64,000 nt of DNA from Croceivirga radicis. Its GTDB lineage: Bacteria > Bacteroidota > Bacteroidia > Flavobacteriales > Flavobacteriaceae. The notes under the pieces are model-generated. The model made no database searches. It saw only the letters and a list, made by a program, of their open reading frames with translations, and was not told the origin of the DNA. The DNA is taken from NCBI RefSeq assembly GCF_002072105.2, contig NZ_MTBC01000007.1, positions 1 through 64,000 on the forward strand, in the 5' to 3' direction. This document shows, piece after piece, positions 34,366 through 44,400 of the stretch (its first letter is position 1; the number at the start of each line of letters is the position of its first letter). The position numbers and the translations under genes were made by a program.

Positions 34366-37350
34366 TTAGAAATCTACATTCAATCCTAAAGTATAGGTAC
34401 GTGGTCTTGCATAAGGTGCTGATTCTATACCATCAAAATTTTCTGGATCTAAACCATCGTAATCTGTAATAACAAATAGGTTATTGGCAGATCCGTAAAT
34501 TCTTAAGGCCAATTTTTTATCCTCGAAAGGTTTAAGATTGTAACCAATAGTAATATTGTCTAGCCTTAAAAAAGAAGCATCGGATAAATAAAAATCAGAC
34601 AATGCTTGGTTATCAGACGGTATATCTGAAAATCCATTGTATTGCCCATTATTATAAAGGTCTAGGGTGTTGGTTATAAATCCTGAATCTGTTTGCGGTA
34701 TTGCCGCCAAAGAATAACCTCTATTCAATAGGTTGGCGTTATACACCTTGCCCCCTAATTGTCCTCTTAAGTTTGCCGTAAAATCCAGGTTTTTATACTG
34801 AACAAACGTACCAAAACCGTATGTCCACTTAGGTTCAAACGGGATAAATCTTCTATCTGCATCAGAGATAACACCATCTCCATTTTGATCTACAAAAGCG
34901 TCTTCTATAGCGCTACCATTAGCATCATAAACCTGCTCATATAACCAAAAAGTACGGTTGCGCTCACCAACTGCTGTTTGCCCAATATTAACACCTGTTC
35001 CACGACCTATACCTCCGCCGCTAGAAAATTGGGTAATGTTATCCAAATCGGTAATATAAGTTTCGTTGAACGCTGCATTGGCATTCAATTCTAAATTAAA
35101 GTCCTCTGTCTGTATAGGTCTATACTGCAAGGCAGCCTCAAAACCTTTACTTTCTGTTTCGCCAACATTGCTTACAAATCTGTTTCTCAAGGCTCCTTCT
35201 GATTGGGGCACCTCTGCCAATAAATCCGTGGTGTTTCTAATATAACCATCAACACTACCACTTAACCTATTAGAAAAGAAGTTAAAATCTACACCAATGT
35301 TATAAGTTGATGTTTTTTCCCAAGTTAAATCTGGATTAAAGGCATTGGCCCTGTAAGTTGTTACCACTTGATTTCCAAAAATATAGCCTACGGTAGGGTC
35401 GCCATCATCATACAAAGCGGTGTAAGGGAAATAACCCACTGGTCCCGTGATGTCTTGTTGGCCCGTAAGACCCCAACCTAATCTTAATTTTAATTGGTCT
35501 ATCCAATTGGTATTTTCCAAAAATTGCTCTTCATCTAATTTCCATGCCAATGCTGCCGCAGGAAAATACCCCCACCTATCATCTTCTGAGAATAAAGAAG
35601 AGGCATCTGCCCTTACCGAAGCCGTAAACAAAAAGCTATCATATAATGTTAGGTTTGCCCTGGCAAAGAAAGATTGTAGATTAAGTTCTGTATAATACTT
35701 AAACGGTTGCTGGGATTCCCTAAAACCATTCTCTGTTGTAGTTGGAAAAGTGGTTCCTTGGGTCGTAAAATTTTGATAGGCATAACCGGCTTGTACATCC
35801 AATCTATTAATAGCGCCTTCAAAATCTTTAGCATAATTTAAATAGGCATCTAATAAGTGATCTCTCTTTATCTGATTTTCCCCGTAATTAGGGCTAAAAT
35901 TGTTAAATATGGGTAAACCATCAAAAACCGTGTAGGCGGCCACTGCGCTAGGTAAAAAATATTCGTTTATAGTTGATTCAGAATAATCTATACCCGTATT
36001 TACTACTGCTGTTAACTCCTCAAAACCATGGATTTTATATCTAAGTTCAGCACTACCAATAAAACGGTCTGCATCTTCATTACGCTCACGCTGTTTTAGT
36101 AACGCCAATGGATTTGCCGGCCCTACGATACCTTGATCGTCCGTAATTTGATAAAAGCCACCAAAAATACCACCTTGTGGGTCATAAATTGGCAATGTTG
36201 GGTTTGCTGCTAGGGCACTACCAATAGCACCACCATCTGGCTGGTCTTTTTCCGTAGCAATCTCTTTGGCATTAATAGTAACCTTTAAATGCTGGTCAAA
36301 AAATTCTGGTGCAATATTTAGAGATGCCGTATACCTATCTAACTGCGATTCTTTTAAAATACCTGCAATTTCTGAATGACCAAAAGAAGCTCTAATTGGT
36401 ATTTTGTTAAAAAGATTTGCTCTAGCCGTAAGGTTGTTATTAACCGTGTAAGAAGTTCTGTATATTTCTTCTTGCCAATTAGTGTCGTATATGGTTCCAT
36501 TTAAACCTAGTAAACCAGCACTGTCTGGATAGGTATTCTGGATAAAATCTACATACTCGGCAGAGTCAAAAATATCAATTTGATTACTAAGAGTACCTAC
36601 TTGTACGTTAGAAGAGAAATTAAATTGCGGTGCTCCTTTGGTTCCAGACTTAGTAGTGATTATAATTACCCCGTTGGAAGCCCTAGAACCATAAATAGCT
36701 GTAGAAGAAGCGTCTTTAAGTACCGAAAACGACTCAATATCGTTTGGATTTATTAAAGTTAATGGGTTTGCCTGACCAGCAGGATTTTGGTTAGACAACG
36801 GAATACCATCAATAACGATCAATGGGCTATTGTTCGCGTTAAGTGAAGATCCACCACGTATACGGATGTTGATTCCTGCATCCGGGTCACCACCATTGTT
36901 TACCACACGAACACCGGCCGATTTACCGGTTATCATTTGGTCAGCGGTTGTAATAGCACCTTTGTTTAAGTCTTCTGCCGTTAATAATTGCACAGCACCT
37001 GTAGCATCCTTTTTGGTAGTAGTACCATAACCTATTACCACCACCTCTTCCAATTGAGACACATCGCTCTCCAAAGCAACATTTATGGTATTTGCGGTAA
37101 CGGTAACTTCTTTTGATTTTAATCCTATGTAGGAAAAAATTAAAATACTTCCCGTTTCTGCCTCAATAGAATAGTTACCATCAAAATCTGTTGTAACTCC
37201 AGTAGTTGTACCTTTAATTACAATTGATGCGCCTGGTAAAGGTGTACCAAAATCTGCATCAGTGACCGTTCCTGTAACCGTAGTTTGTGCCAATACAAAA
37301 ATTGGAGCACAAAGAAGCCACAGAAAAATCATCGAAATTTTCTTTCGCAT
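34366..37350 (-). CDS. susC: SusC-like TonB-dependent malto-oligosaccharide transporter
   Basis: A 994-residue SusC/RagA protein. Signal peptide ending IFVLAQ; carboxypeptidase-like domain (KGTTTGVTTDFDGNYSIEA); plug with EEVVVIGYGTTTKKDATGAV, INIRIRGGSSLNANNSPLIV and DASSTAIYGSRASNGVIIIT; then a large barrel ending YTLGLNVDF. It imports starch fragments bound by SusD. It heads the operon susC-susD-susE-amylase. The leader upstream of the start contains a ten-base inverted repeat described separately. Confidence 0.94.
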   Translation of the reverse strand: MRKKISMIFLWLLCAPIFVLAQTTVTGTVTDADFGTPLPGASIVIKGTTTGVTTDFDGNYSIEAETGSILIFSYIGLKSKEVTVTANTINVALESDVSQLEEVVVIGYGTTTKKDATGAVQLLTAEDLNKGAITTADQMITGKSAGVRVVNNGGDPDAGINIRIRGGSSLNANNSPLIVIDGIPLSNQNPAGQANPLTLINPNDIESFSVLKDASSTAIYGSRASNGVIIITTKSGTKGAPQFNFSSNVQVGTLSNQIDIFDSAEYVDFIQNTYPDSAGLLGLNGTIYDTNWQEEIYRTSYTVNNNLTARANLFNKIPIRASFGHSEIAGILKESQLDRYTASLNIAPEFFDQHLKVTINAKEIATEKDQPDGGAIGSALAANPTLPIYDPQGGIFGGFYQITDDQGIVGPANPLALLKQRERNEDADRFIGSAELRYKIHGFEELTAVVNTGIDYSESTINEYFLPSAVAAYTVFDGLPIFNNFSPNYGENQIKRDHLLDAYLNYAKDFEGAINRLDVQAGYAYQNFTTQGTTFPTTTENGFRESQQPFKYYTELNLQSFFARANLTLYDSFLFTASVRADASSLFSEDDRWGYFPAAALAWKLDEEQFLENTNWIDQLKLRLGWGLTGQQDITGPVGYFPYTALYDDGDPTVGYIFGNQVVTTYRANAFNPDLTWEKTSTYNIGVDFNFFSNRLSGSVDGYIRNTTDLLAEVPQSEGALRNRFVSNVGETESKGFEAALQYRPIQTEDFNLELNANAAFNETYITDLDNITQFSSGGGIGRGTGVNIGQTAVGERNRTFWLYEQVYDANGSAIEDAFVDQNGDGVISDADRRFIPFEPKWTYGFGTFVQYKNLDFTANLRGQLGGKVYNANLLNRGYSLAAIPQTDSGFITNTLDLYNNGQYNGFSDIPSDNQALSDFYLSDASFLRLDNITIGYNLKPFEDKKLALRIYGSANNLFVITDYDGLDPENFDGIESAPYARPRTYTLGLNVDF

Positions 37351-37362
37351 TTGTGAGTTAAT

Positions 37363-37414
37363 TTTTAGTTAGAAGTTCTAGGTCTTTACACCTATTTCAA
37401 TTTGCTAACTAAAA
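37363..37414 (-). promoter_or_regulatory. Nested inverted repeat in the susC leader
   Basis: TTTTAGTTAG (37363-37372) and CTAACTAAAA (37405-37414) are exact complements with 32 bases between, inside which TAGGT (37379-37383) and ACCTA (37390-37394) form a smaller stem. On the coding strand the 3-prime arm (CTAACTAAAA) lies 12 bases before the ATG, over the A-rich ribosome entry region. No T run is present. It may act on translation of susC. The remaining gap up to 37815 holds no convincing gene. Confidence 0.4.
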
Positions 37415-37751
37415 CTACTGGATGCGCTCTTCTGGTTCGCTTCAAATTATAAAATGACCTAAAATCAGTATATGACCCCTTCTATTCTAAATAGTGCGCT
37501 TATTTTTAAATTGTTGTTTTTCAGGTATTTATTTTCTATTGTAGCTTCTGCGTAACCAATTAACCAACAATTGTCAGGTTGTGTTAAAATTTGATTTATA
37601 TACGTTATTTGGAACAGTTGTTTTTCATAAATCGTAATATATCCCTGTTTAATTCCGAATATAAAAATCACATCCCTAGCAAAAAGAGAAAACCTCAATA
37701 TAACCTTTGTTCTTTTTCTTAATTGGGTTAACAACTAACCGATATAAGCAA

Positions 37752-37772
37752 ACCAAATACGGCGCATTTGGT
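37752..37772. repeat. Inverted repeat ACCAAAT-N7-ATTTGGT
   Basis: Seven-base arms at 37752-37758 and 37766-37772. The same arms recur about 100 bases further right with a three-base spacer. It lies between the divergent susC and copper-storage-like genes, in the otherwise gene-free stretch 37351-37815, so it is a candidate operator. Confidence 0.35.
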
Positions 37773-37815
37773 GATTTTTGTTTTGAAAAATTGTTTGACA
37801 TCAAAAAGAAAATAT

Positions 37816-37938
37816 ATGACATCTATAAGCGATTCTCATAAAGTTTTAGAACGTACCAAATATTATTTGGTAACCTCTGGTATCTTTTTTTGCCTGTCTT
37901 TTGTTATATCTGTACTCTTTATATTGAACAACTTATAA
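37816..37938 (+). CDS. Possible 40-residue membrane protein upstream of the Csp-like gene
   Basis: The frame starts MTSISDSHKVLERTKYYL and continues as one hydrophobic span ending SVLFILNNL. It follows an A-rich tract usual for starts here and ends 9 bases before the cysteine-rich protein gene, so the two could be co-transcribed. No family recognised. Confidence 0.4.
   Translation: MTSISDSHKVLERTKYYLVTSGIFFCLSFVISVLFILNNL
37854..37872. repeat. Second inverted repeat, TACCAAAT-N3-ATTTGGTA
   Basis: Eight-base arms at 37854-37861 and 37865-37872, the inner seven identical to those at 37752-37772. It falls inside the possible 40-residue reading frame, so either the frame is not real or the repeat acts as a site within coding sequence. 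Confidence 0.3.
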
Positions 37939-37947
37939 GCAAAAGAT

Positions 37948-38262
37948 ATGAACCGTTACACCATTTGTATACAATTATGCCAACAATGTATGGTAGATTG
38001 CCAAAATTGTTTGGCCAATATGGCAGGCAAACAAAGTATGAACGACTGCCCTGTGTGCTGTATGGAGTGTATTGATGCTTGCTTGGCTTGTATAAAAAGT
38101 ATGAGTGCCAATTCTAAGTTTAGTAAAGCCTATGCTGCCATATGTGCCGAAATCTGTGATTGGTGTGCAGAACAATGCGGTGCGCACAGTCATGAACACT
38201 GTCAAATTTGTGCCGCCAGTTGTAAAGCTTGTGCGGATGAATGTAGAAAGATAGCAGCATAA
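37948..38262 (+). CDS. Four-helix copper-storage-like cysteine-rich protein (Csp / DUF326)
   Basis: A 104-residue protein with 20 Cys, spaced as C-x3-C and C-x2-C along predicted helices (CIQLCQQCMVDCQNC, CPVCCMECIDACLAC, CQICAASCKACADEC). This is the pattern of Csp copper-storage proteins, in which Cys side chains inside a four-helix bundle hold many Cu(I) ions. It has no signal peptide, so it matches the cytosolic Csp3 type; family assignment is firm, metal and capacity are inferred. It ends just before a bidirectional terminator and faces the tRNA-Pro gene. Confidence 0.88.
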   Translation: MNRYTICIQLCQQCMVDCQNCLANMAGKQSMNDCPVCCMECIDACLACIKSMSANSKFSKAYAAICAEICDWCAEQCGAHSHEHCQICAASCKACADECRKIAA

Positions 38263-38268
38263 CACTAT

Positions 38269-38308
38269 AAAAAACAAAGGCTTCCAAATTTGGAAGCCTT
38301 TGTTTTTT
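38269..38308. terminator. Bidirectional terminator between the Csp-like gene and tRNA-Pro
   Basis: A perfect 40-base palindrome: AAAAAACAAAGGCTTCCAAA followed by its exact complement. Both strands end in a T run. It ends the Csp-like gene (stop 7 bases before it) rightward and the tRNA transcript (10 bases away) leftward. Confidence 0.92.
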
Positions 38309-38317
38309 ATTAGTTCG

Positions 38318-38391
38318 TCGGGATGACTGGATTCGAACCAGCGACCACACGCACCCCATGCGTGTACGCTACCAGACTGCGCCACATCCCG
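38318..38391 (-). tRNA. tRNA-Pro (anticodon GGG)
   Basis: Read leftward: acceptor stem CGGGATG with CATCCCG, discriminator A, D arm GGCGCAGTCTGGTAGCG, anticodon stem CACGC/GCGTG around ATGGGGT (anticodon GGG), and T arm CTGGTTCGAATCCAG. The CCA end is not encoded. It is 74 bases long, as expected for a tRNA with a short variable loop. Confidence 0.97.
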
Positions 38392-38403
38392 GATTTTGGG
38401 ATG

Positions 38404-38411
38404 CAAAAATA
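38404..38411 (-). promoter_or_regulatory. Candidate -7 box of tRNA-Pro
   Basis: Read leftward this is TATTTTTG, matching TAnnTTTG, 12 bases before the mature tRNA end. The position fits a short tRNA leader. No -33 TTG is clear. Confidence 0.5.
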
Positions 38412-38448
38412 AGAATATATTTTAGATAGCACTACTCTTTTTAAGACC

Positions 38449-41400
38449 TTATCTATACAATGTAAAATGACCAACAAATTGTTGCTTGTCTGCATCATTG
38501 GCATTAACAACATACCAATAATCTCCTGTTGGTAAAGGAGAGCCTTCGTATGTACCGTCCCAGCCCTTTACTTCGTTTAAAATTGCAACCACCCTGCCGT
38601 ATCTATCAAAGATTTTAACCTCCATGTTCGGAAATAAGTCTGCATTCTTTACAAACCAATTTTCGTTCATCACATCTCCGTTGGGTGTAAAGAAATCTGG
38701 AAATTCTGGCATACCTTCAAAATCAAAAGGCATAAATATTATAGACTCGCAACCCTGGGCATCTATTACCCTAATTTCTATGTTAGAGTCGTAATTAATG
38801 GTAAATACGTTTTCCGCCCCGTAAGACTCACCATTAAAGAAGAACTCGTAATCACCAAAGCCGCCTATTGCCGTAGCCGTAATCTCACCTGGACCCGTTT
38901 GTTCCGCAGACAACGTTAATGGTTCAAAGGTATCTACACTAAACTCCACAAAGGTTACACAACCATTTTCATGATAGGCATACACCGTATGTTCGCCTGC
39001 TGGTAGATTTCCAAAAACACGTTCCTCAGAAGCCATAGATACATCATCTACATCCAATGAAAATAAAGTTCTAGACAGTTCACTCCTATCCATTAAATCT
39101 ATGGTAACAGTGCTAAATGGAAATATACCTTCGCAACCGTAAACCACTTCTGCAGTTGGCACCAAGTCCACACCACTATTAATAGGTACTATGACAGTGG
39201 TTTCACAGCCCATGGCATCTCTCACGAAAAACACATAAGACTCACCTCCCAATAGATTCTCATATAAGAGGGTATCATTTCTTTGGTAATCTTCTTCTAA
39301 TGAAGAATTAAATGCTACCTCATAATACGATTGTCCTGATATTGCGTCCACAAAAGGTGTTCCTCCTTGTATATTAAGTTGTGCGCTACCATCTGCAACC
39401 CCTAGACAAGTTTCTGGTGTTGCCGTAAACGTAGCCGTTAACTCTTCTGGTGAAAATACACGCACGGTCTCTGTTTCTGAACAACCTTGGGAATCCTGTA
39501 TTAGAATAATATACTCCGTACCAGATGGGCTACCTTGCAAGTCCTCAAAAGTGTAAACACCCGGGGTATCAACATCATTAAAGAACTCATTAAAATTAGG
39601 AGCAATGGCGAATTGTATTAATCCTTCACCTCCACTAGTAACTTCTATGGTTATACTACCATCTTCTTCTCCACTACAACTTACGTTAGTAGTAGAAATT
39701 TGAAATTCTATAGGATCTGGCCTTTCTATTACAAATGGCCCCTCTACATCTGAACAGGTTACACCACTGGTTACCGCAACGTAATAATCCGTACCTTCTG
39801 GCAGCGCCTCAAAGGTACCGTCTGGCTGTGGACCTCTAACCAAAGTAGCACCGGCGTTTGGATTAAAAGGATCCCCCGGATTACCGGAAAATAAATAATA
39901 ATTATTAGAGCCCACACCTCCAGAAGAGAAAGATTCTATACGCCCATCTGTTTCTGAAGCACAGGAAATATCATCAGGTAAATTTACTACCAGATCCAAG
40001 TCTTGTGCATCTACCAAGGTTAGACCATTAGATGCAACTGGATCACAAGTATTGTTAAGGTTCACTTTTCTTACATCAAACTGGTAAAAGCCCGGACCAC
40101 CATCTATGATAACCGATGTAACACCTGATCCCATAGAAATGTAGGGGTCGTTAATTGGGTCTGGTGTATTAACAGATCTATACTCATAGTCAAATCCGGC
40201 CTCTGGATTGGTCACCGTTAAACGCATTTGTCCTAAACCACCACATCCTGGTGCTCTAACCTGTACCAAATTAGGTATTATTGCTGGTGGCGGATTTACA
40301 TAATACGGTTCTGTTACCCCAACACAAGAATAACTAGAAGAAATTTCTATGGCATACCACCCTTCACTTATATACCCTTCTCCACTCACACCAATAAAAG
40401 TTGGCGAATCTTGTAGACCACTTCTTGATAATTCGTCCGTGATATTATTACTACCTAGATAAATTAATTGGTATTTATAGCCTGCTCCCGCAACGCCTCC
40501 AGATGCCCCAGCCGTTGCCGTATCTGCATCTCCTGTTGTTGGATCAAATGCTTCTAATACCGCATTATTACCACCAGGACACACCAATCCCGCAGGTTCT
40601 CTAATTCCTGCAACAATGGGGTCTATTGGATTTAAAGTAATATCATCAAAAGTTATACACCCTTCAATGTCCCTAACTTCTACTCGGTAATCACCACTAG
40701 AAAGGTCTTCAAATTCATTTATTGCAGAAAACGGACTTACCTCTGTTGGATAGGTACCCGTACCATCATCCAGCAATAAACGATATTCATAAGGCGAAAC
40801 ATCCCAACCCCCCGTTGCAATAGCTTCAATGTTTCCTGTATTATCCAGACAACTCACATTACCAATTTCCATGGTACTCACCGCCAAAGGACCACTTGGC
40901 GTTCTAATGGTTGCCAAGTTACTTTCTGCAGAACAGAACGGTGTATCCAAAGATGTAATACGTACCACAAAGTTACCTCCTGGCAGGCCTGCTATTCTTG
41001 CGGCATCTCCATTAATATCCGGGAAATTAGCCGTATTAAACGAGCCAGTATTGCCGGTAGAAACTTGTGTTCCCGCACCGTCTACGGCAAAAACCTCGTA
41101 GCTATAATTCCCGGAATAATTGGATACATCTATAAAAAGTGCACCATTGGCATCCCCATCACAAAGTATAGGGGCAGCCTCAGATATTAATGCAGTTGGT
41201 ACAATAGGTTCATTAACAGTATATTTCGGCAATGGATAAGAACATCCATTTGGAGATAAATCATTTACAACAAACAAATATTCACCGGCATTTGGTAGGT
41301 TAATAGTTGTTGTTGCAGCGCCCCCACTGTTAAAAGGACTTCCCGGCACGGCAGGTGTCACTTCTATTTCATAATTAGTTGTTCCGGTTACCGTTACCTC

Positions 41401-44400
41401 CACCAACTCATCAGTAGCACACGTTAAGGCCGTGGTATTGGTAATTGTAGGTACTACATCTGTAGGTGGCGAAATGATAACGTCAAATTGGTCTTGACAA
41501 CCATTACCATCTATGGCATAAACCGTTATGGTTTGTGTGGTGCCATCATCTATAATTTCAAAAGTGTTTGTAGATTGATAATTACTAAAACCGGTTATAC
41601 TATATTGATAGCCAGCCGTACCTACATTACCGGTTGCATTGGGATCAACACTTACCGTTATAATGGTACTACTAAATCTATTTGCTCCTACTTCACATGC
41701 AAAATCTGGAGCTGTTGCACCTATTTCAAATACTGGTGGTTCTTCTATTTCAATATTGTCTCGGCGATCTTCACATCCTCTATCAGATACAACCACAACA
41801 TCATAAAAACCTTGAACAAGACCATTAAATACGCCCGAAGCATTTGTCTGTACAATTGTAGCTGTACCTGCTTGGTATAAGTTATAGGTAAAAGGACTAT
41901 CTACAGCACTAACGGGATCAATTAATACGTCTATAGAACCATCATTTGCACCATTACAAGAAATATCTTGATCCACAACCGAATCAATAACAGGCGGTAC
42001 GGGGTCGTCCAGATTTATGGTAACCGTGTCATTACATCCCGTTTCATTATCTGAAACAAAAACCCTATAATTTCCTGTGGTTAAATTGGTAAAAACACCC
42101 GCCGTTCTATCCCCAGTAAGCGTTGGTCCTATATACACTCCAAATTCATCTTGTAGTTCAAAGGTGAAATCATCGCTACCGCCCACAACATCAATAGCTA
42201 TGGTACCATCGTTATCAAAACAATTGGGCATGGTACTAAACGAACCACTGACCGTTAAAAATTCATAAACATCAGCAATTCCCTGACTGGTACAACCATC
42301 CGCATCTTGCACATCTATAGTGTAATTTCCAGGAGAATTAACGTAAAATGTAGCCACGTAGTCCGTACCATTATCCACTCCAATTTGGGTGTCTCCACCC
42401 ATGGTAAATCTTGGTGTATCTGCCAAAGTATTTGCAATACGTACTTGAATTTCAAAACTGGTAGCCGTAACATCACATTGATTAACCACATCTATTGTAG
42501 GCGCTGGTAAATCTGGACGCAAAGCGATTATAGTTGCGATATCAAAAGAGGTACAACCCGAAGCATCCCTTACATATACATCATAATCTCCAGCAGGACC
42601 TACAAACGTTGTTTCATTGCTATAATCTCCCACTGCTGGAATAGCGCCATCTGGCATAAAAGCAAATTCGTAAGGACCGCCATCGCCACCATAACCTTGT
42701 ACGGTTATCTGGCCAAACGCATTACAATTAGCTGGCTCTTCTGAAAGTATAATATAGCTAGGCAGATTTTCTTCTATTGTAACCGAACCTGCAGCATTAC
42801 AATTGTCTGTTTGGTTGGTTACAATAACCTGATAGTTACCTGCCAGCTCCGCTATAGTATCTGAATAGGGAACCATACCTGGGGTAACCGTTCCTATTGG
42901 GGTTATAGAGCCGTCATCAGAATTCATTAATTCTACCACCAATGTATCCCCAAGGTTAAAACCATCTATTGTATATTGTATTTCTCCATTTCTATTTACA
43001 TCACAAGCACCAGGGGTAGAAGTTGCTGCAACAGAAAGTAAATTTGGTCCACTTACCGGTGGTATTTCATCTTCATAAATACATCCTGTACCTAAATCCG
43101 TAACTTCAACCGTATAGGTTACGCCAAACAATAGATTAGTAAAAGTATGTCTTCTTGGCGGGCTATTTGGTGTAACCGCAGGGTTTGGGTCTCCTACCAA
43201 ACGGATTAAAAACGGTCCTACCCCACCAACAATCTCAACCGTGTTGGAAAAACCTGAAGGTCCACATGTGGGCGCAATCACAGGGTCTGGTACTACATCT
43301 AAAGTGGTCTGTGTAATCGTCACATTATCCGTGTCCGTACATCCATTGGCATCCACCGTAATTACGCGGTAATTACCTGGCTCTAAGCCAGTAAATGATT
43401 CAGAAGTACTTGCAGTTGGGCCAATGGTGGCAATTTCTGCACCAAACTCATCTTGCAAAATATAGGTAAAATCAGGAACACCATCTGTAACATTAGTGAT
43501 ACTAATACCACCTAATATGGTTCCTGAGGAACAGGTGGCTATATCTTGTACTACAGTTGCATCTGGCGGAGGAGTACCATCCGTAGGAACGGTAAAGCTT
43601 TGTGCTACCGTTACACAACCTCTAGCATCTCTAACCTGATAGGTATATGTTTGCCCAGCTTGAAGATTGGAGAAGGCGGTCTGTGAGGACCACCCACCTC
43701 CATCAAAATCAACTTCATAAGGGGGTAATCCACTTGTCGCGTCTGGCGTAATGATTACCCGGCCATTATTCGTTTGTCCACAGCTAGCTGGACTCACATT
43801 ATGAGTCGCCGGATTTATATTTGCCGGCGGATTCATTATTATTGGAGAGGATGTAGCAACACAACCCTCATTATCGGTTACCCTAAACACATAGGTACCG
43901 TCTACATTGGTAAAATGGCTAAATGTATTTGTGGTTAAAGGTTGTGGCGCAGACCAAGTAACCCCATTATCTGAGCTAATTTCATAATTCTTTGGGCCAG
44001 AACCCGAAAGATAACCTCTACTTGCCCTTACCTCAATTTCGCCATCTAAACCACCACAGGGTATCTCTGCGATGATATTAGCGGTTACACGTAATTGTGG
44101 TCTTATGGTAACATTAACCGTATCCGTACAACCATTAGCATCTTCTACTTCTATTGTATGCGTTCCCGTACCCACATTTGTAAAGGTGCCGGTTGGTTGC
44201 GTAGCACCACCGTCCATTCTAAAAGTATAAGGAGGCCCCGCAGAACCACCACTGGCCGTTACTACTACCGTAGCACCGGTGCTTGGCTCAAAACAATAAT
44301 CCGTACTTGCGTCTAGCGCAATTACTGGTGCTTCTATCCTATTTAAAGAAAAGGTAAACGTATCCGTACAACCTTCTATATCTTCAACCGTTAAGGTATA

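Noticed and set aside
37465-37734. 89-codon open frame on the - strand upstream of susC
   Set aside because: It lies in the A+T-rich divergent promoter region, has no recognisable motif or signal, and its composition looks like translated non-coding DNA. Kept as intergenic.
41488-41880. 130-codon frame on the + strand inside the giant adhesin
   Set aside because: Antisense to the repeats; its Tyr/Ile/Cys-rich translation mirrors the adhesin codons.
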